Origin: Hyphomicrobiales bacterium
Lineage (GTDB): Bacteria > Pseudomonadota > Alphaproteobacteria > Rhizobiales > Rhizobiaceae
Length of the DNA stretch: 45,184 nt
Direction of reading: 5' to 3'
NCBI GenBank assembly: GCA_900472605.1
Contig: UCJD01000003.1
Coordinates: 73,877 to 119,060, forward strand
Position numbers and translations under genes: made by a program. This document shows positions 7,752 through 15,262 of the stretch, piece by piece. Positions within the stretch are counted from its first letter, which is position 1; every line of letters starts with the position of its first letter. Under the pieces are notes generated by a model. The model was not told the origin of the DNA. It saw only the letters and a program-made list of their open reading frames with translations, and ran no database searches.

Positions 7752-8278
7752 TGTTGAAGCACGCCTTTTCCCGCCTGATCCGCGAGCGCTCCGGCGCGTC
7801 GGCGATCGAATTCGCCATTCTCGCGCCGATCCTGCTGTTCTTCTTCCTGGCGAGCATCACGGTGTTCGACATGTACCGGACCTACCAGAATATCGTGCAG
7901 GCAAACGGTATCGTCGCCGACGTGATCTCGCGGCAGACCTCGATCGACAACACCTTCGTGTCCAATCTCTACAGCGTCTTCACGCATCTGCAGCAGAACA
8001 GCACGGCCCCGATCGCGCTCAGGATCTCCAGCATCAAGAAGACCGCCGGGATCTACAAGCTGGACTGGACCAAGGAGAGCGGCACGGCCGGCCTGCTCAA
8101 GGCACAGGTTCTCAGCACGTCGACGCTGCCGCAACTGACGGACGGCGACTCGGTGATCTATGTCGAGGGCGCGGCCGGCTACACGGCAATGACCAGCATC
8201 CTTGGTTTCGGCAGCATGACATTCGCCGAGACGGCCTTTTCGCGCCCGCGCTTCATCGGCGCCATCGTCTATCAGTAA
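7751..8278 (+). CDS. TadE/TadF-like pilus assembly protein
   Basis: A 175-residue protein with the same architecture as the gene before it: the motif GASAIEFAILAPILLFFFLA at residues 17-36, then a periplasmic domain without Cys. The start overlaps the stop of the upstream gene by one base. The two TadE-like genes are probably paralogues that have diverged outside the N-terminal helix. With the vWA TadG-like protein they would make an envelope complex, either for a Tad pilus encoded elsewhere or as a stand-alone unit. Confidence 0.83.
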   Translation: MLKHAFSRLIRERSGASAIEFAILAPILLFFFLASITVFDMYRTYQNIVQANGIVADVISRQTSIDNTFVSNLYSVFTHLQQNSTAPIALRISSIKKTAGIYKLDWTKESGTAGLLKAQVLSTSTLPQLTDGDSVIYVEGAAGYTAMTSILGFGSMTFAETAFSRPRFIGAIVYQ

Positions 8279-8343
8279 CGCCATCCCTTGCGGCGAAGGC
8301 GTGAGACCCCTAATTGTTTTTGAATGAACAAGAGGGTGCGCCC

Positions 8344-9048
8344 ATGACGACCCGCACGCTGACCACGATCGGCTTCGACGCCGACGATACGCTGTGGCAG
8401 AACGAACAATTCTACCGGCTGACGGAAACGCACTTCACCGAACTGCTCTCCGACTATGCCGAGGGCGCGGTGGTCTCTGACCGGCTGCTGGCCGCCGAGA
8501 AGCGCAATCTCCAGCATTACGGCTTTGGCATCAAGGGCTTCACGCTGTCGATGATCGAGACCGCGATCGAGATTACCGAGGGCAATGTGCCGGCTTCCGT
8601 CATCGCCCAGATCCTCGATACCGGCCGGGATCTCCTGTCGCATCCGGTGGAGACGCTGCCCGAAGTGCGCGAGACGCTGGCGGCGCTGGCCGATCATTAC
8701 CTGCTGGTGCTGATCACCAAGGGCGACCTTTTCGACCAGGAGCGCAAGCTGGCGCAATCCGGCCTTGGGGATTTCTTCCATGCCGTCGAGATCGTTTCCG
8801 ACAAGACGGCGGTCACCTATCGCCGGATCTTTTCCAAGATCGGCGGCGGGCCGGAACGGGCGATGATGGTGGGCAACTCGCTGAAGTCGGACATCGTGCC
8901 GGCAATCGCCGCCGGCAGCTACGGCGTGTTCGTGCCGCATGAACTGACCTGGGTGCTCGAGCATGTCGAGGAGCCGACGGAGGCACCACGCTTTCGCAAG
9001 ATCGAACGCCTCGGCGAATTGCGTAGCGTGATCGACAGTTTGGGCTAA
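8344..9048 (+). CDS. HAD superfamily hydrolase
   Basis: Cytoplasmic phosphatase-like enzyme of 234 residues. HAD motif I is FDADDTLW with the nucleophile and acid Asp pair. A cap domain follows, then motif II/III VLITKGDLFDQERK with the conserved Lys, and motif IV MVGNSLKSDIVPAIAAG, in which the metal-binding Asp is kept. It resembles the YjjG or pyrimidine-phosphatase-like branch, but the substrate cannot be told. The start is the ATG at 8344 with GAGGG upstream; the frame is open back to a TTG at 8314. It is convergent with, and only 12 bp from, the next gene. Confidence 0.88.
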   Translation: MTTRTLTTIGFDADDTLWQNEQFYRLTETHFTELLSDYAEGAVVSDRLLAAEKRNLQHYGFGIKGFTLSMIETAIEITEGNVPASVIAQILDTGRDLLSHPVETLPEVRETLAALADHYLLVLITKGDLFDQERKLAQSGLGDFFHAVEIVSDKTAVTYRRIFSKIGGGPERAMMVGNSLKSDIVPAIAAGSYGVFVPHELTWVLEHVEEPTEAPRFRKIERLGELRSVIDSLG

Positions 9049-9060
9049 ACGAAGCGCTGA

Positions 9061-9555
9061 TTACTTGCGCGACGGGAAGAGCGGTGATGGCTTGCTCTCG
9101 TCGGCTGGGGCCGGCGCGGCTGTTGCCGGGGCGGCCGATGCTGCCTGCGGTTCCACCAGAATGCTGTAGGGCGCGCCGAGGCCGCGCCTTGGCGAGGCCT
9201 TCGAATAATAGGGGCGGAGCAGCCAGGTGGCGTCCTGCTTGACCGTCGTCTGGAAGGTCTGCCCGTCCTCGTCGGTGCCGAAGATCGCCTCGTCGTCGGG
9301 GGCCGCAAGATCGAAGATCGCCAGGTAGGCGAACTGGCTCTTCGTCGAAAAATCGATCTTCACATGCTGCCCGGCCTTGACGGGCAAGGTGTAGACCTTG
9401 CCGTTGCCGAATTTCGTCCAGCCCTTGAGCTCCATCGTGGCTGCCGGAAACTGCAGCTTTTCCAGCCTCTCGCCGCGTTGCAAGTCCGGTTCCTGCGCCA
9501 TCGCGGCGGGAGCAATCGCGCTCAGGGCGATCGCCATTGCCATCAGTCTTTTCAT
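9061..9555 (-). CDS. Exported protein of unknown function
   Basis: A 164-residue protein with a clear Sec signal peptide (about residues 1-20, ending AMA). The middle (about 35-130) looks like one small beta-rich domain, including KVYTLPVKAGQHVKIDF and FAYLAIFDLAAP. This recalls the pre-peptidase-like or carbohydrate-binding beta sandwiches that stabilise exported proteins, but I cannot assign a family. An Ala/Pro-rich tail (about 135-160) is probably disordered. Its ATG overlaps the tag stop codon (ATGA), so it is translated with tag. No functional link to DNA repair is evident. Confidence 0.75.
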   Translation of the reverse strand: MKRLMAMAIALSAIAPAAMAQEPDLQRGERLEKLQFPAATMELKGWTKFGNGKVYTLPVKAGQHVKIDFSTKSQFAYLAIFDLAAPDDEAIFGTDEDGQTFQTTVKQDATWLLRPYYSKASPRRGLGAPYSILVEPQAASAAPATAAPAPADESKPSPLFPSRK

Positions 9556-10181
9556 GGACGTACCAATGCCTCGCGCATCGCCTCTACTTCGGAACGGCAG
9601 TAGCAGCCTTCGAGATGATCGTTGACGAGACCCATTGCCTGCATGAATGCGTAAACTGTGGTCGGGCCGACAAAGGTCCAGCCGCGCTTCTTTAAATTCT
9701 TGGATATGGCGACCGAGGTCGGCGTCGTCGGATTGGCCATGATCGTGGCGCGGTCGACCACCTTGGGGCGTTCGTTGTGACCGGGCTCGTAGCTCCAGAA
9801 ATAGTGCGCCAGCGAGCCGAACTCGTCGCGCAGCTCGATCGCGCGCCTGGCGTTGTTGATCGTCGAAACGATCTTGCCGCGATGGCGGATGATGCCGGCA
9901 TCGTTGACACAGCGCTCGACATCCTCATCCGTGAACAGCGCCACCTTCTCGAAATCGAAGCCGGCGAAGGCGGCGCGGAAATTCTCGCGCTTGCGCAGGA
10001 TGGTGAGCCAGGAGAGACCGGACTGGAAGCCTTCGAGGCAGATCTTCTCGAACAGCCTGTTATCGTTGATAACAGGCCTGCCCCATTCCTCGTCGTGATA
10101 GCGCAGATAATCCGGCAGGTTGCCGTGCCAATGGCACCGGCTCTTGCCGTCTTCACCGATTGTAATGCCTGTCTCGCTCAT
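9552..10181 (-). CDS. tag: DNA-3-methyladenine glycosylase I
   Basis: Base-excision repair enzyme that removes 3-methyladenine from alkylated DNA. The 209-residue product has the Tag signatures: the N-terminal Cys in RCHW, YHDEEWGRPV, and FEKICLEGFQSGLSWLTILR with the catalytic-pocket Glu. The C-terminal zinc ligands are His and Cys in NDHLEGCYCR, which with the N-terminal Cys and His make the zinc snap of the family. The start is the ATG at 10181; a GTG one codon earlier is possible. The last 4 nt overlap the exported protein gene, so the two form a two-gene operon. Confidence 0.95.
   Translation of the reverse strand: MSETGITIGEDGKSRCHWHGNLPDYLRYHDEEWGRPVINDNRLFEKICLEGFQSGLSWLTILRKRENFRAAFAGFDFEKVALFTDEDVERCVNDAGIIRHRGKIVSTINNARRAIELRDEFGSLAHYFWSYEPGHNERPKVVDRATIMANPTTPTSVAISKNLKKRGWTFVGPTTVYAFMQAMGLVNDHLEGCYCRSEVEAMREALVRP
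10055..10077. repeat. Perfect inverted repeat inside tag
   Basis: GCCTGTTATC, a 3-bp spacer and GATAACAGGC give a perfect 10-bp stem within the region coding for PVINDNRLF. It could stall or mark the transcript, or be a protein site, or be chance. Confidence 0.5.
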
Positions 10182-10409
10182 CACGTTCCATTCGTTTCAG
10201 CGCCCCATTCGTTTCACGGCTGCGAATCCGGCTTTACCATTTGCAAACCCTGTTTCCAAACCGAACGATAACCCTGACGAAAAGTTTATGCGCCAGTTCG
10301 GCTTTTAGTGAACGCGGGTTTACCATTCGCTGGCGAGCGCGGTGGCAGCATGATCGGCAGGTGGCGGATGCCGCCCGTCCATTTTCGGCCATTGTAGAGA
10401 GTTCGTCCG

Positions 10410-11153
10410 ATGATGAAATCCGTTTTGCTCGCCGCAGCCCTGCTCGGCGTCTTTTCCACGGCCGCCCTTGGCGACGACCGTTACGTTTCCCGTCCGCCTG
10501 TCGTGCTGAGCCCTGATCTCGCAGCACCATGGATCATGCAGTTGAGCGGCGGCAACGTCCGCCCTGTCGTCTACCAGCGCCCCGTCATCGTGCAGCAGCA
10601 GCGTGGGCTGTTTGCCCCGCGCGCCGTTCGCCGCGCACCTGCCGCGCAGCAAGTCTCGGCGATCAATCCCGGCGTTCCCGCGATCCGTGGCCAGATCGAG
10701 CCGCAGTTCCTGCCGCAGATGGTCGACTACCAGACCAAGGAAGCGCCGGGCACCGTCGTCATCGATACCAACAACCGCTTCCTCTACCTCGTCATGGCGA
10801 ACGGCAAGGCGCGGCGCTACGGCGTCGGCGTCGGCAAGCCGGGCTTCGAGTGGGCCGGCGTGCACAAGGTGACCCGCAAGGCCGAATGGCCGGACTGGAC
10901 GCCGCCGTCGGAAATGATCAGCCGCGAGGCCGCGAAGGGCCACTACCTGCCGGCGCGCATGGATGGCGGGCCGGAAAATCCGCTCGGCGCGCGCGCCATG
11001 TATCTCGGCTCGACGCTCTATCGCATCCACGGCACCAATGCCCCGTGGACGATCGGAAGCGCCGTTTCCTCGGGCTGCATTCGCCTGCGCAACGAGGACG
11101 TCGTCGACCTTTACGAGCGTGTCAAAGTGGGCACGCGGGTAATCGTGATCTGA
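10410..11153 (+). CDS. L,D-transpeptidase (YkuD domain), exported
   Basis: Periplasmic enzyme of 247 residues that makes 3-3 cross-links in peptidoglycan, or attaches proteins to it, through an active-site Cys. A signal peptide occupies about residues 1-21 (ending ALGDD). A Gln/Pro/Arg-rich linker runs to about 110. The YkuD domain then follows, with PGTVVIDTNNRFLYLVMANG and the active-site block HGTNAPWTIG, SSGCIRLRNEDV. Rhizobiales rely heavily on L,D-cross-links for polar growth, so this is likely a cell-wall enzyme. A paralogue follows 123 bp downstream. Two ATG codons lie side by side at 10410 and 10413. Confidence 0.93.
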   Translation: MMKSVLLAAALLGVFSTAALGDDRYVSRPPVVLSPDLAAPWIMQLSGGNVRPVVYQRPVIVQQQRGLFAPRAVRRAPAAQQVSAINPGVPAIRGQIEPQFLPQMVDYQTKEAPGTVVIDTNNRFLYLVMANGKARRYGVGVGKPGFEWAGVHKVTRKAEWPDWTPPSEMISREAAKGHYLPARMDGGPENPLGARAMYLGSTLYRIHGTNAPWTIGSAVSSGCIRLRNEDVVDLYERVKVGTRVIVI

Positions 11154-11276
11154 ATTTAAGGATGGCGGCAAGGACACACCTTGCCGCCTACTCCCTTGCT
11201 GACAGGGTTTCCAGCTTGAAATCCCGGCCGATTCCGTTAGCTTTGCCGGCGATCGTGCCTTGAGAGGGAAATCGAA

Positions 11277-11948
11277 ATGAAGAAAGTGTCTCTGCTCGTG
11301 GCGGCCGTTGCCGTCGCGATGTCGGGTATGGTGGCCGTTGCCAGCGCCGAGCCCGTGATGACGGCGACAGATGCCGTTCGTGGCGTCAAGCACAGCCAGC
11401 AGGTCAAGCCGCAATACAAGAAGCGTGTGGTCCGCCTCATCACCAATGAAGCGCCGGGCACCGTGATCGTCGATACGGTCAACAAGTATCTCTACCTCGT
11501 CGAAGGCCGCAACAAGGCCACGCGCTACGGCATCGGCGTCGGCCGCGAAGGCTTCGGCTGGTCGGGCGTGGTGAAGATCGGCCGCAAGGCTGAATGGCCG
11601 ACCTGGACGCCGCCGGCTGAAATGCGCGCCCGCGAAGCCCGCGCCGGCCACAACCTGCCTGCCGTACAGCCAGGTGGCCCCGACAATCCGCTCGGCGCCC
11701 GCGCCATGTATCTCTACCAGGGCGGTCGCGACACGATTTTCCGTATCCACGGCACAAACCAGCCCTGGACGATCGGCCTCAACCTGTCTTCCGGCTGCAT
11801 CCGCATGGTCAATGACGACGTCGCCGATCTCTATGATCGGGTTCCCGTCGGCACCAAGGTGATCGTCGTCGGCCCCGGCAACAAGCAGGGCAACGTCGCC
11901 TTCGACGACCGCGGCATCGACGTTCTGAGAACGATCTTCGGCGGCTAA
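11277..11948 (+). CDS. L,D-transpeptidase (YkuD domain), exported, tandem paralogue
   Basis: Second exported L,D-transpeptidase, 223 residues. The signal peptide is about residues 1-24 (ending ASAEP). The catalytic domain starts almost at once, without the long linker of the upstream paralogue: PGTVIVDTVNKYLYLVEG, TPPAEMRAREARAGH, HGTNQPWTIG and SSGCIRMVNDDV with the nucleophile Cys. The two domains match along their length (AEWPxWTPPxEM, NPLGARAMYL), which points to tandem duplication. It has its own ribosome binding region (GAGAGGGAAA) and may have its own promoter in the 123-bp gap. The C-terminal extension after VIVVGPGN is not in the first copy. Confidence 0.93.
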   Translation: MKKVSLLVAAVAVAMSGMVAVASAEPVMTATDAVRGVKHSQQVKPQYKKRVVRLITNEAPGTVIVDTVNKYLYLVEGRNKATRYGIGVGREGFGWSGVVKIGRKAEWPTWTPPAEMRAREARAGHNLPAVQPGGPDNPLGARAMYLYQGGRDTIFRIHGTNQPWTIGLNLSSGCIRMVNDDVADLYDRVPVGTKVIVVGPGNKQGNVAFDDRGIDVLRTIFGG

Positions 11949-11970
11949 GGCCGCATGTCATGAAAAGAAG

Positions 11971-11992
11971 GGTGGCTGGAATTCCGGCCGCC
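11971..11992. terminator. Bidirectional terminator hairpin
   Basis: GGTGGCTGG-AATT-CCGGCCGCC forms a 9-bp RNA stem with two G-U pairs between convergent genes. On the minus strand it is followed by a U-rich run (TTCTTTTC), and it starts at the last base of the minus-strand gene. Confidence 0.6.
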
Positions 11993-12429
11993 TATTTCGA
12001 TCCGCAGCTGACCTTGCCGTTGAAGGCCTGCGGCGCCGCACCGCCCTCGATCGCGAGTTCGTAGGTGCCGGCAAAAGCCTTGGCATTGTTGCGCTGCTCT
12101 GCCGAGACGATCAGATTGGCCGTCTGGCCACCGGCCGCTTTCCCACCATCATAAAGAACCTCGAGTCTGAGCTCGCCGGCATGCGACCAGTGGTTCGTCA
12201 GGCTGTCCGAATCCAGATCGATCCTGCCCAGGGGCTGTGGCGCGGTTTCGTTCTTCAGGATAAGCGCACCGCGGAAATGATTGAGGACGTGACCGTTTTC
12301 AGCCTTGAAGCCGCTTTCAACCGTGAAGCGGACATCCTTGTCGTCGGCGGAACAGAAGAAACGGCTGTCGGCGTGTGCGATTTCGGTGGCGCCCAGAAGA
12401 GCGGTGAACGCCAGGATGATACGATGCAT
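11992..12429 (-). CDS. Exported protein of unknown function
   Basis: A 145-residue protein with a Sec signal peptide (about residues 1-20, ending AHADS). The mature part is predicted beta-rich, with Cys near both ends (FFCSADD and VSCGSK) that could pair. No named family is recognised. It is convergent with the second L,D-transpeptidase and separated from it only by a terminator hairpin. The next gene in its direction is glcF, 42 bp upstream of its start, so it could be read as a trailing gene of the glc operon. Its function is unknown. Confidence 0.75.
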   Translation of the reverse strand: MHRIILAFTALLGATEIAHADSRFFCSADDKDVRFTVESGFKAENGHVLNHFRGALILKNETAPQPLGRIDLDSDSLTNHWSHAGELRLEVLYDGGKAAGGQTANLIVSAEQRNNAKAFAGTYELAIEGGAAPQAFNGKVSCGSK

Positions 12430-12471
12430 GCTTGAGCTCCAAATGCCGCCGGACGATCCGGCCGCGTCAGG

Positions 12472-13815
12472 CTAGCTCGAAACCCTTAAATTTTTCTGGC
12501 CGCTAATTTTGCTCGCTGCCAACTTGGCTGGCATCGCGCCGCCATAGGCCCAATCGAGCAGCTCGATGGTGTGCAGGATGGGGATCCTGGTGGCCGAGCC
12601 GATCTGCGCCATGCAGCCGATATTGCCTGTGGCGATGATATCGGGCTTCGTCGCCTCGATGTTCTTCACCTTGCGGGCCTTCAGGGCGTCGGCGATATCC
12701 GGCTGCATGATGTTGTAGGTGCCGGCCGAACCGCAGCATAGATGGCCCTCGGCCGGATCGCGCACCGTGAAACCCGCAGCCTTCAACAGTTGCTTCGGCG
12801 CCATCGTGATCTTCTGGCCGTGCTGCATCGAGCAGGCGGAGTGATAGGCGACCGTCATCCCCCTCGGCATGTGCGAGGGAAGGTCGAGCGTCGCCAGATA
12901 TTCGGTGACATCGCGGGCGAGCGCGGAGATGCGGGCGGCCTTTTCGGCATAGAGAGGATCGAGCCGCAGCATGTGGCCGTAATCCTTGATTGTTGTGCCG
13001 CAGCCGGACGCGGTGATGACGATGGCGTCGAGCCCGCCTTCTTCGATCTCGCGGGTCCAGACATCGACATTGGCGCGGGCGCTTGCCAGCGCCTGTTCCT
13101 CGCGGCCCATGTGATGGACCAGCGACCCGCAACAGATCTCTCCCTTGGGCACCACCACCTCGACGCCGAGACGCGTCAGGAGCCGGATCGTCGCGTCGTT
13201 GATGGCAGGGTCGAGCACCTGCTGGGCGCAGCCGGTGAGGATCGCCACGCGCGCTTGCCTCTCGCCCTGCTCGGCCGGGCGCGTTGCCGGCTGCGCCAGA
13301 TGCGAGGGTGCAGGCAGGCTGCGCGGGGCAAGCGCCAGCATGGCGGCGAAGGGTTTCAGCGCCGCGTGACGCCGAAACAGGCCTTCGAGCGGCCTGCCGA
13401 TGCGGGCCAGCCGCAGCGCCAGTCGGAAGCGGCCGGGATAGGGCAGGACGGCGGCGAGGATGGCGCGCGTCAGCCGGTTCATGAAGGGACGCTTGTAGGT
13501 CTTTTCGATATGGGCGCGGGCGTGATCGACAAGGTGCATGTAGTCGACGCCGGAGGGACAGGTCGTCACGCAGGCAAGGCAGGAGAGACAGCGGTCGATA
13601 TGGGTGACCACTTCCGTGTCGGCCGGGCGGTCGTTTTCCAGCATGTCCTTGATCAGATAGATCCGGCCGCGCGGGCTGTCGAGCTCGTTGCCTAGCGTCA
13701 CATAGGTGGGACAGGTGGCGGTGCAAAAGCCGCAATGGACGCATTTGCGCAGGATCTGCTCGGAGGCGGCGATTTGCGGGTCGGCGAGCTGGGTGGGGGT
13801 GAAGTTGGTTTGCAT
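12472..13815 (-). CDS. glcF: Glycolate oxidase iron-sulfur subunit
   Basis: Iron-sulfur subunit of glycolate oxidase, which oxidises glycolate to glyoxylate and passes electrons to the membrane quinone pool. The 447-residue product has two 4Fe-4S motifs near the N-terminus (CVHCGFCTATCPTY and CLSCLACVTTCPSGV). It also has two CCG domains (CCGSLVHHMG, SGCGTTIKDYG, CCGSAGTYNI) of the heterodisulfide-reductase type. It is the third gene of glcDEF, but 215 bp and a mosaic repeat separate it from glcE. Read-through from glcD is expected, although the repeat could lower it. The length is slightly above that of E. coli GlcF. Confidence 0.95.
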   Translation of the reverse strand: MQTNFTPTQLADPQIAASEQILRKCVHCGFCTATCPTYVTLGNELDSPRGRIYLIKDMLENDRPADTEVVTHIDRCLSCLACVTTCPSGVDYMHLVDHARAHIEKTYKRPFMNRLTRAILAAVLPYPGRFRLALRLARIGRPLEGLFRRHAALKPFAAMLALAPRSLPAPSHLAQPATRPAEQGERQARVAILTGCAQQVLDPAINDATIRLLTRLGVEVVVPKGEICCGSLVHHMGREEQALASARANVDVWTREIEEGGLDAIVITASGCGTTIKDYGHMLRLDPLYAEKAARISALARDVTEYLATLDLPSHMPRGMTVAYHSACSMQHGQKITMAPKQLLKAAGFTVRDPAEGHLCCGSAGTYNIMQPDIADALKARKVKNIEATKPDIIATGNIGCMAQIGSATRIPILHTIELLDWAYGGAMPAKLAASKISGQKNLRVSS

Positions 13816-13863
13816 TTACGTGCTTTTCTCCACCACTCCATCCTGCGCGTTGTGCCCAATCCG

Positions 13864-14012
13864 CCCCCCTCTGCCCTGCCGGGCATCTCCCCCACAGGTG
13901 GGGAGATCGACCCGTGGCGAGTTCTTCGCAGAACTTGAAGGTCGGAGCGGTTGGTCGCGCCCAGCCGATCTCCCCCCTTGAGGGGGAGATGTCCGGCAGG
14001 ACAGAGGGGGGT
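13864..14012. repeat. Palindromic intergenic mosaic element (RIME-like) between glcE and glcF
   Basis: Two copies of a 46-48 bp unit in opposite orientation (about 13864-13909 and 13965-14012) form large outer arms. Each unit has its own hairpin: ATCTCCCC/GGGGAGAT around 13885-13907 and ATCTCCCCC/GGGGGAGAT around 13968-13990. A third hairpin, AGTTCT-TCGC-AGAACT, is at 13920-13935. Parts of the same family appear at 1-24. It resembles the palindromic intergenic mosaic elements known from rhizobia; the exact class needs a database match. Confidence 0.8.
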
Positions 14013-14030
14013 GAGCCACAGGGAAAAACA

Positions 14031-15260
14031 TCACCATCCCCCCATCTTCCCCGGATTGAAGATCCTGGCGGGATCGAACTTCTCCTTTACCCGTGCCGAC
14101 AGCAGCGCCACCGCATCCGGTTGCGGTTCGAACGCCGACGTCGCCGCGCGCATCGAAGCCGGTGCACGCATCAGCGTTGCGTGGCCGCCGCCGAGCGCGT
14201 GCATGAAGCGGCGCAGCAGGTCGGCCTCGGCGTCGGCTTCCATGCGCATCCAGACCAGCCCGCCCTGCCAGTCGTAGAAGGCGTCGACGCCTGTCTCCAG
14301 CCGGAGCGCCGCGACCAGCTGGTGGCCGATGGAGGGCGCAACGGAGACGCGCCAGACCGGGCGCGGGCCGCCATCGGCATAGGGTTTCACGTCGCGGATC
14401 TCGCGCCAGAGGGTGGTGCTATCATCCTGGCCGAACCGTGAGACCGGGCCGAAGGCCGCCACGGCGGTGGCGAGCTTTTCGGCGCGGACGGCGACGGAGG
14501 TGGGCAGTCCCTCGATGCGCAGCACGGTCGCCTCGCCCTCGGGCAGGCGGTTGCCGATGAAGGTCCAGGCGACCGTCATGGGCAGATGGGCGGCGCCCGA
14601 GACCTCGACCGGCAACGCCATTGCCGCGGCCATGGCGTTTGCGGCCTCGGCATCGTTGAGGCCCGAGATCACGATCGTCGCTTCCGATTTCGGCTTGGGC
14701 GGAACGCGGAAGGTGACTTCGGTGATGAGGCCGAGCGTGCCGTGCGAGCCGGCCATGAGCTTGACGAGGTCGAGGCCGGTGACGTTCTTCATCACCCGTC
14801 CGCCGGCCTTGATCGCCTCGCCGCGGCCATTGACGAAGCGGACGCCGAGCAGGCTGTCGCGGGCGGCACCCGCGATCAGGCGGCGGGGGCCGGAGACGTT
14901 GGCGGCAAAAACGCCGCCGATGGTCGGCTCGCCCGCGGGCGCTCCAGGGGATCCGCCTGATGTGCCCATGAGAGGACGGTGATCCATCGGCTCGAAGGCC
15001 ATGGTCTGGCTGCTCTCAGCCAGCGCCGCCTCGATTTCGGCAAGCAGCGTGCCGGCGCGGGCGGTGAGCACCATTTCACCGGGGTTGTAGGCAACGATGC
15101 CCGCGAGCGCGGTCGAGCGCAGGCGGTGTTCGGCCAAGACGGCGTTGCCGAAACCGGAGCGGGTGTTGCCGCCGGCAATCGCAAGCGGAGTGCCCGCCTG
15201 CGCATGGGCGCGGATGATGTCGGCGGCTTCGTCCTCGGTCTTCGGGCAGAGCTCGATCAT
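14031..15260 (-). CDS. glcE: Glycolate oxidase FAD-binding subunit
   Basis: Second FAD-type subunit of glycolate oxidase, 409 residues, shorter than GlcD as is normal for GlcE. The FAD-binding PCMH-type domain is at the N-terminus, with GTPLAIAGGNTRSGFGN, the loop PTIGGVFAANVSGPRRL and GRVMKNVTGLDLVKLMAGSH. The C-terminal part is the short FAD-oxidase domain, ending FNPGKMGGW. I placed the start at ATG 15260 (MIELCPKTEDEA), 2 nt after the glcD stop, because the longer open frame upstream only copies the glcD region in another frame. It is followed by a 215-bp repeat-bearing gap before glcF. Confidence 0.95.
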   Translation of the reverse strand: MIELCPKTEDEAADIIRAHAQAGTPLAIAGGNTRSGFGNAVLAEHRLRSTALAGIVAYNPGEMVLTARAGTLLAEIEAALAESSQTMAFEPMDHRPLMGTSGGSPGAPAGEPTIGGVFAANVSGPRRLIAGAARDSLLGVRFVNGRGEAIKAGGRVMKNVTGLDLVKLMAGSHGTLGLITEVTFRVPPKPKSEATIVISGLNDAEAANAMAAAMALPVEVSGAAHLPMTVAWTFIGNRLPEGEATVLRIEGLPTSVAVRAEKLATAVAAFGPVSRFGQDDSTTLWREIRDVKPYADGGPRPVWRVSVAPSIGHQLVAALRLETGVDAFYDWQGGLVWMRMEADAEADLLRRFMHALGGGHATLMRAPASMRAATSAFEPQPDAVALLSARVKEKFDPARIFNPGKMGGW

Positions 15261-15262
15261 CC

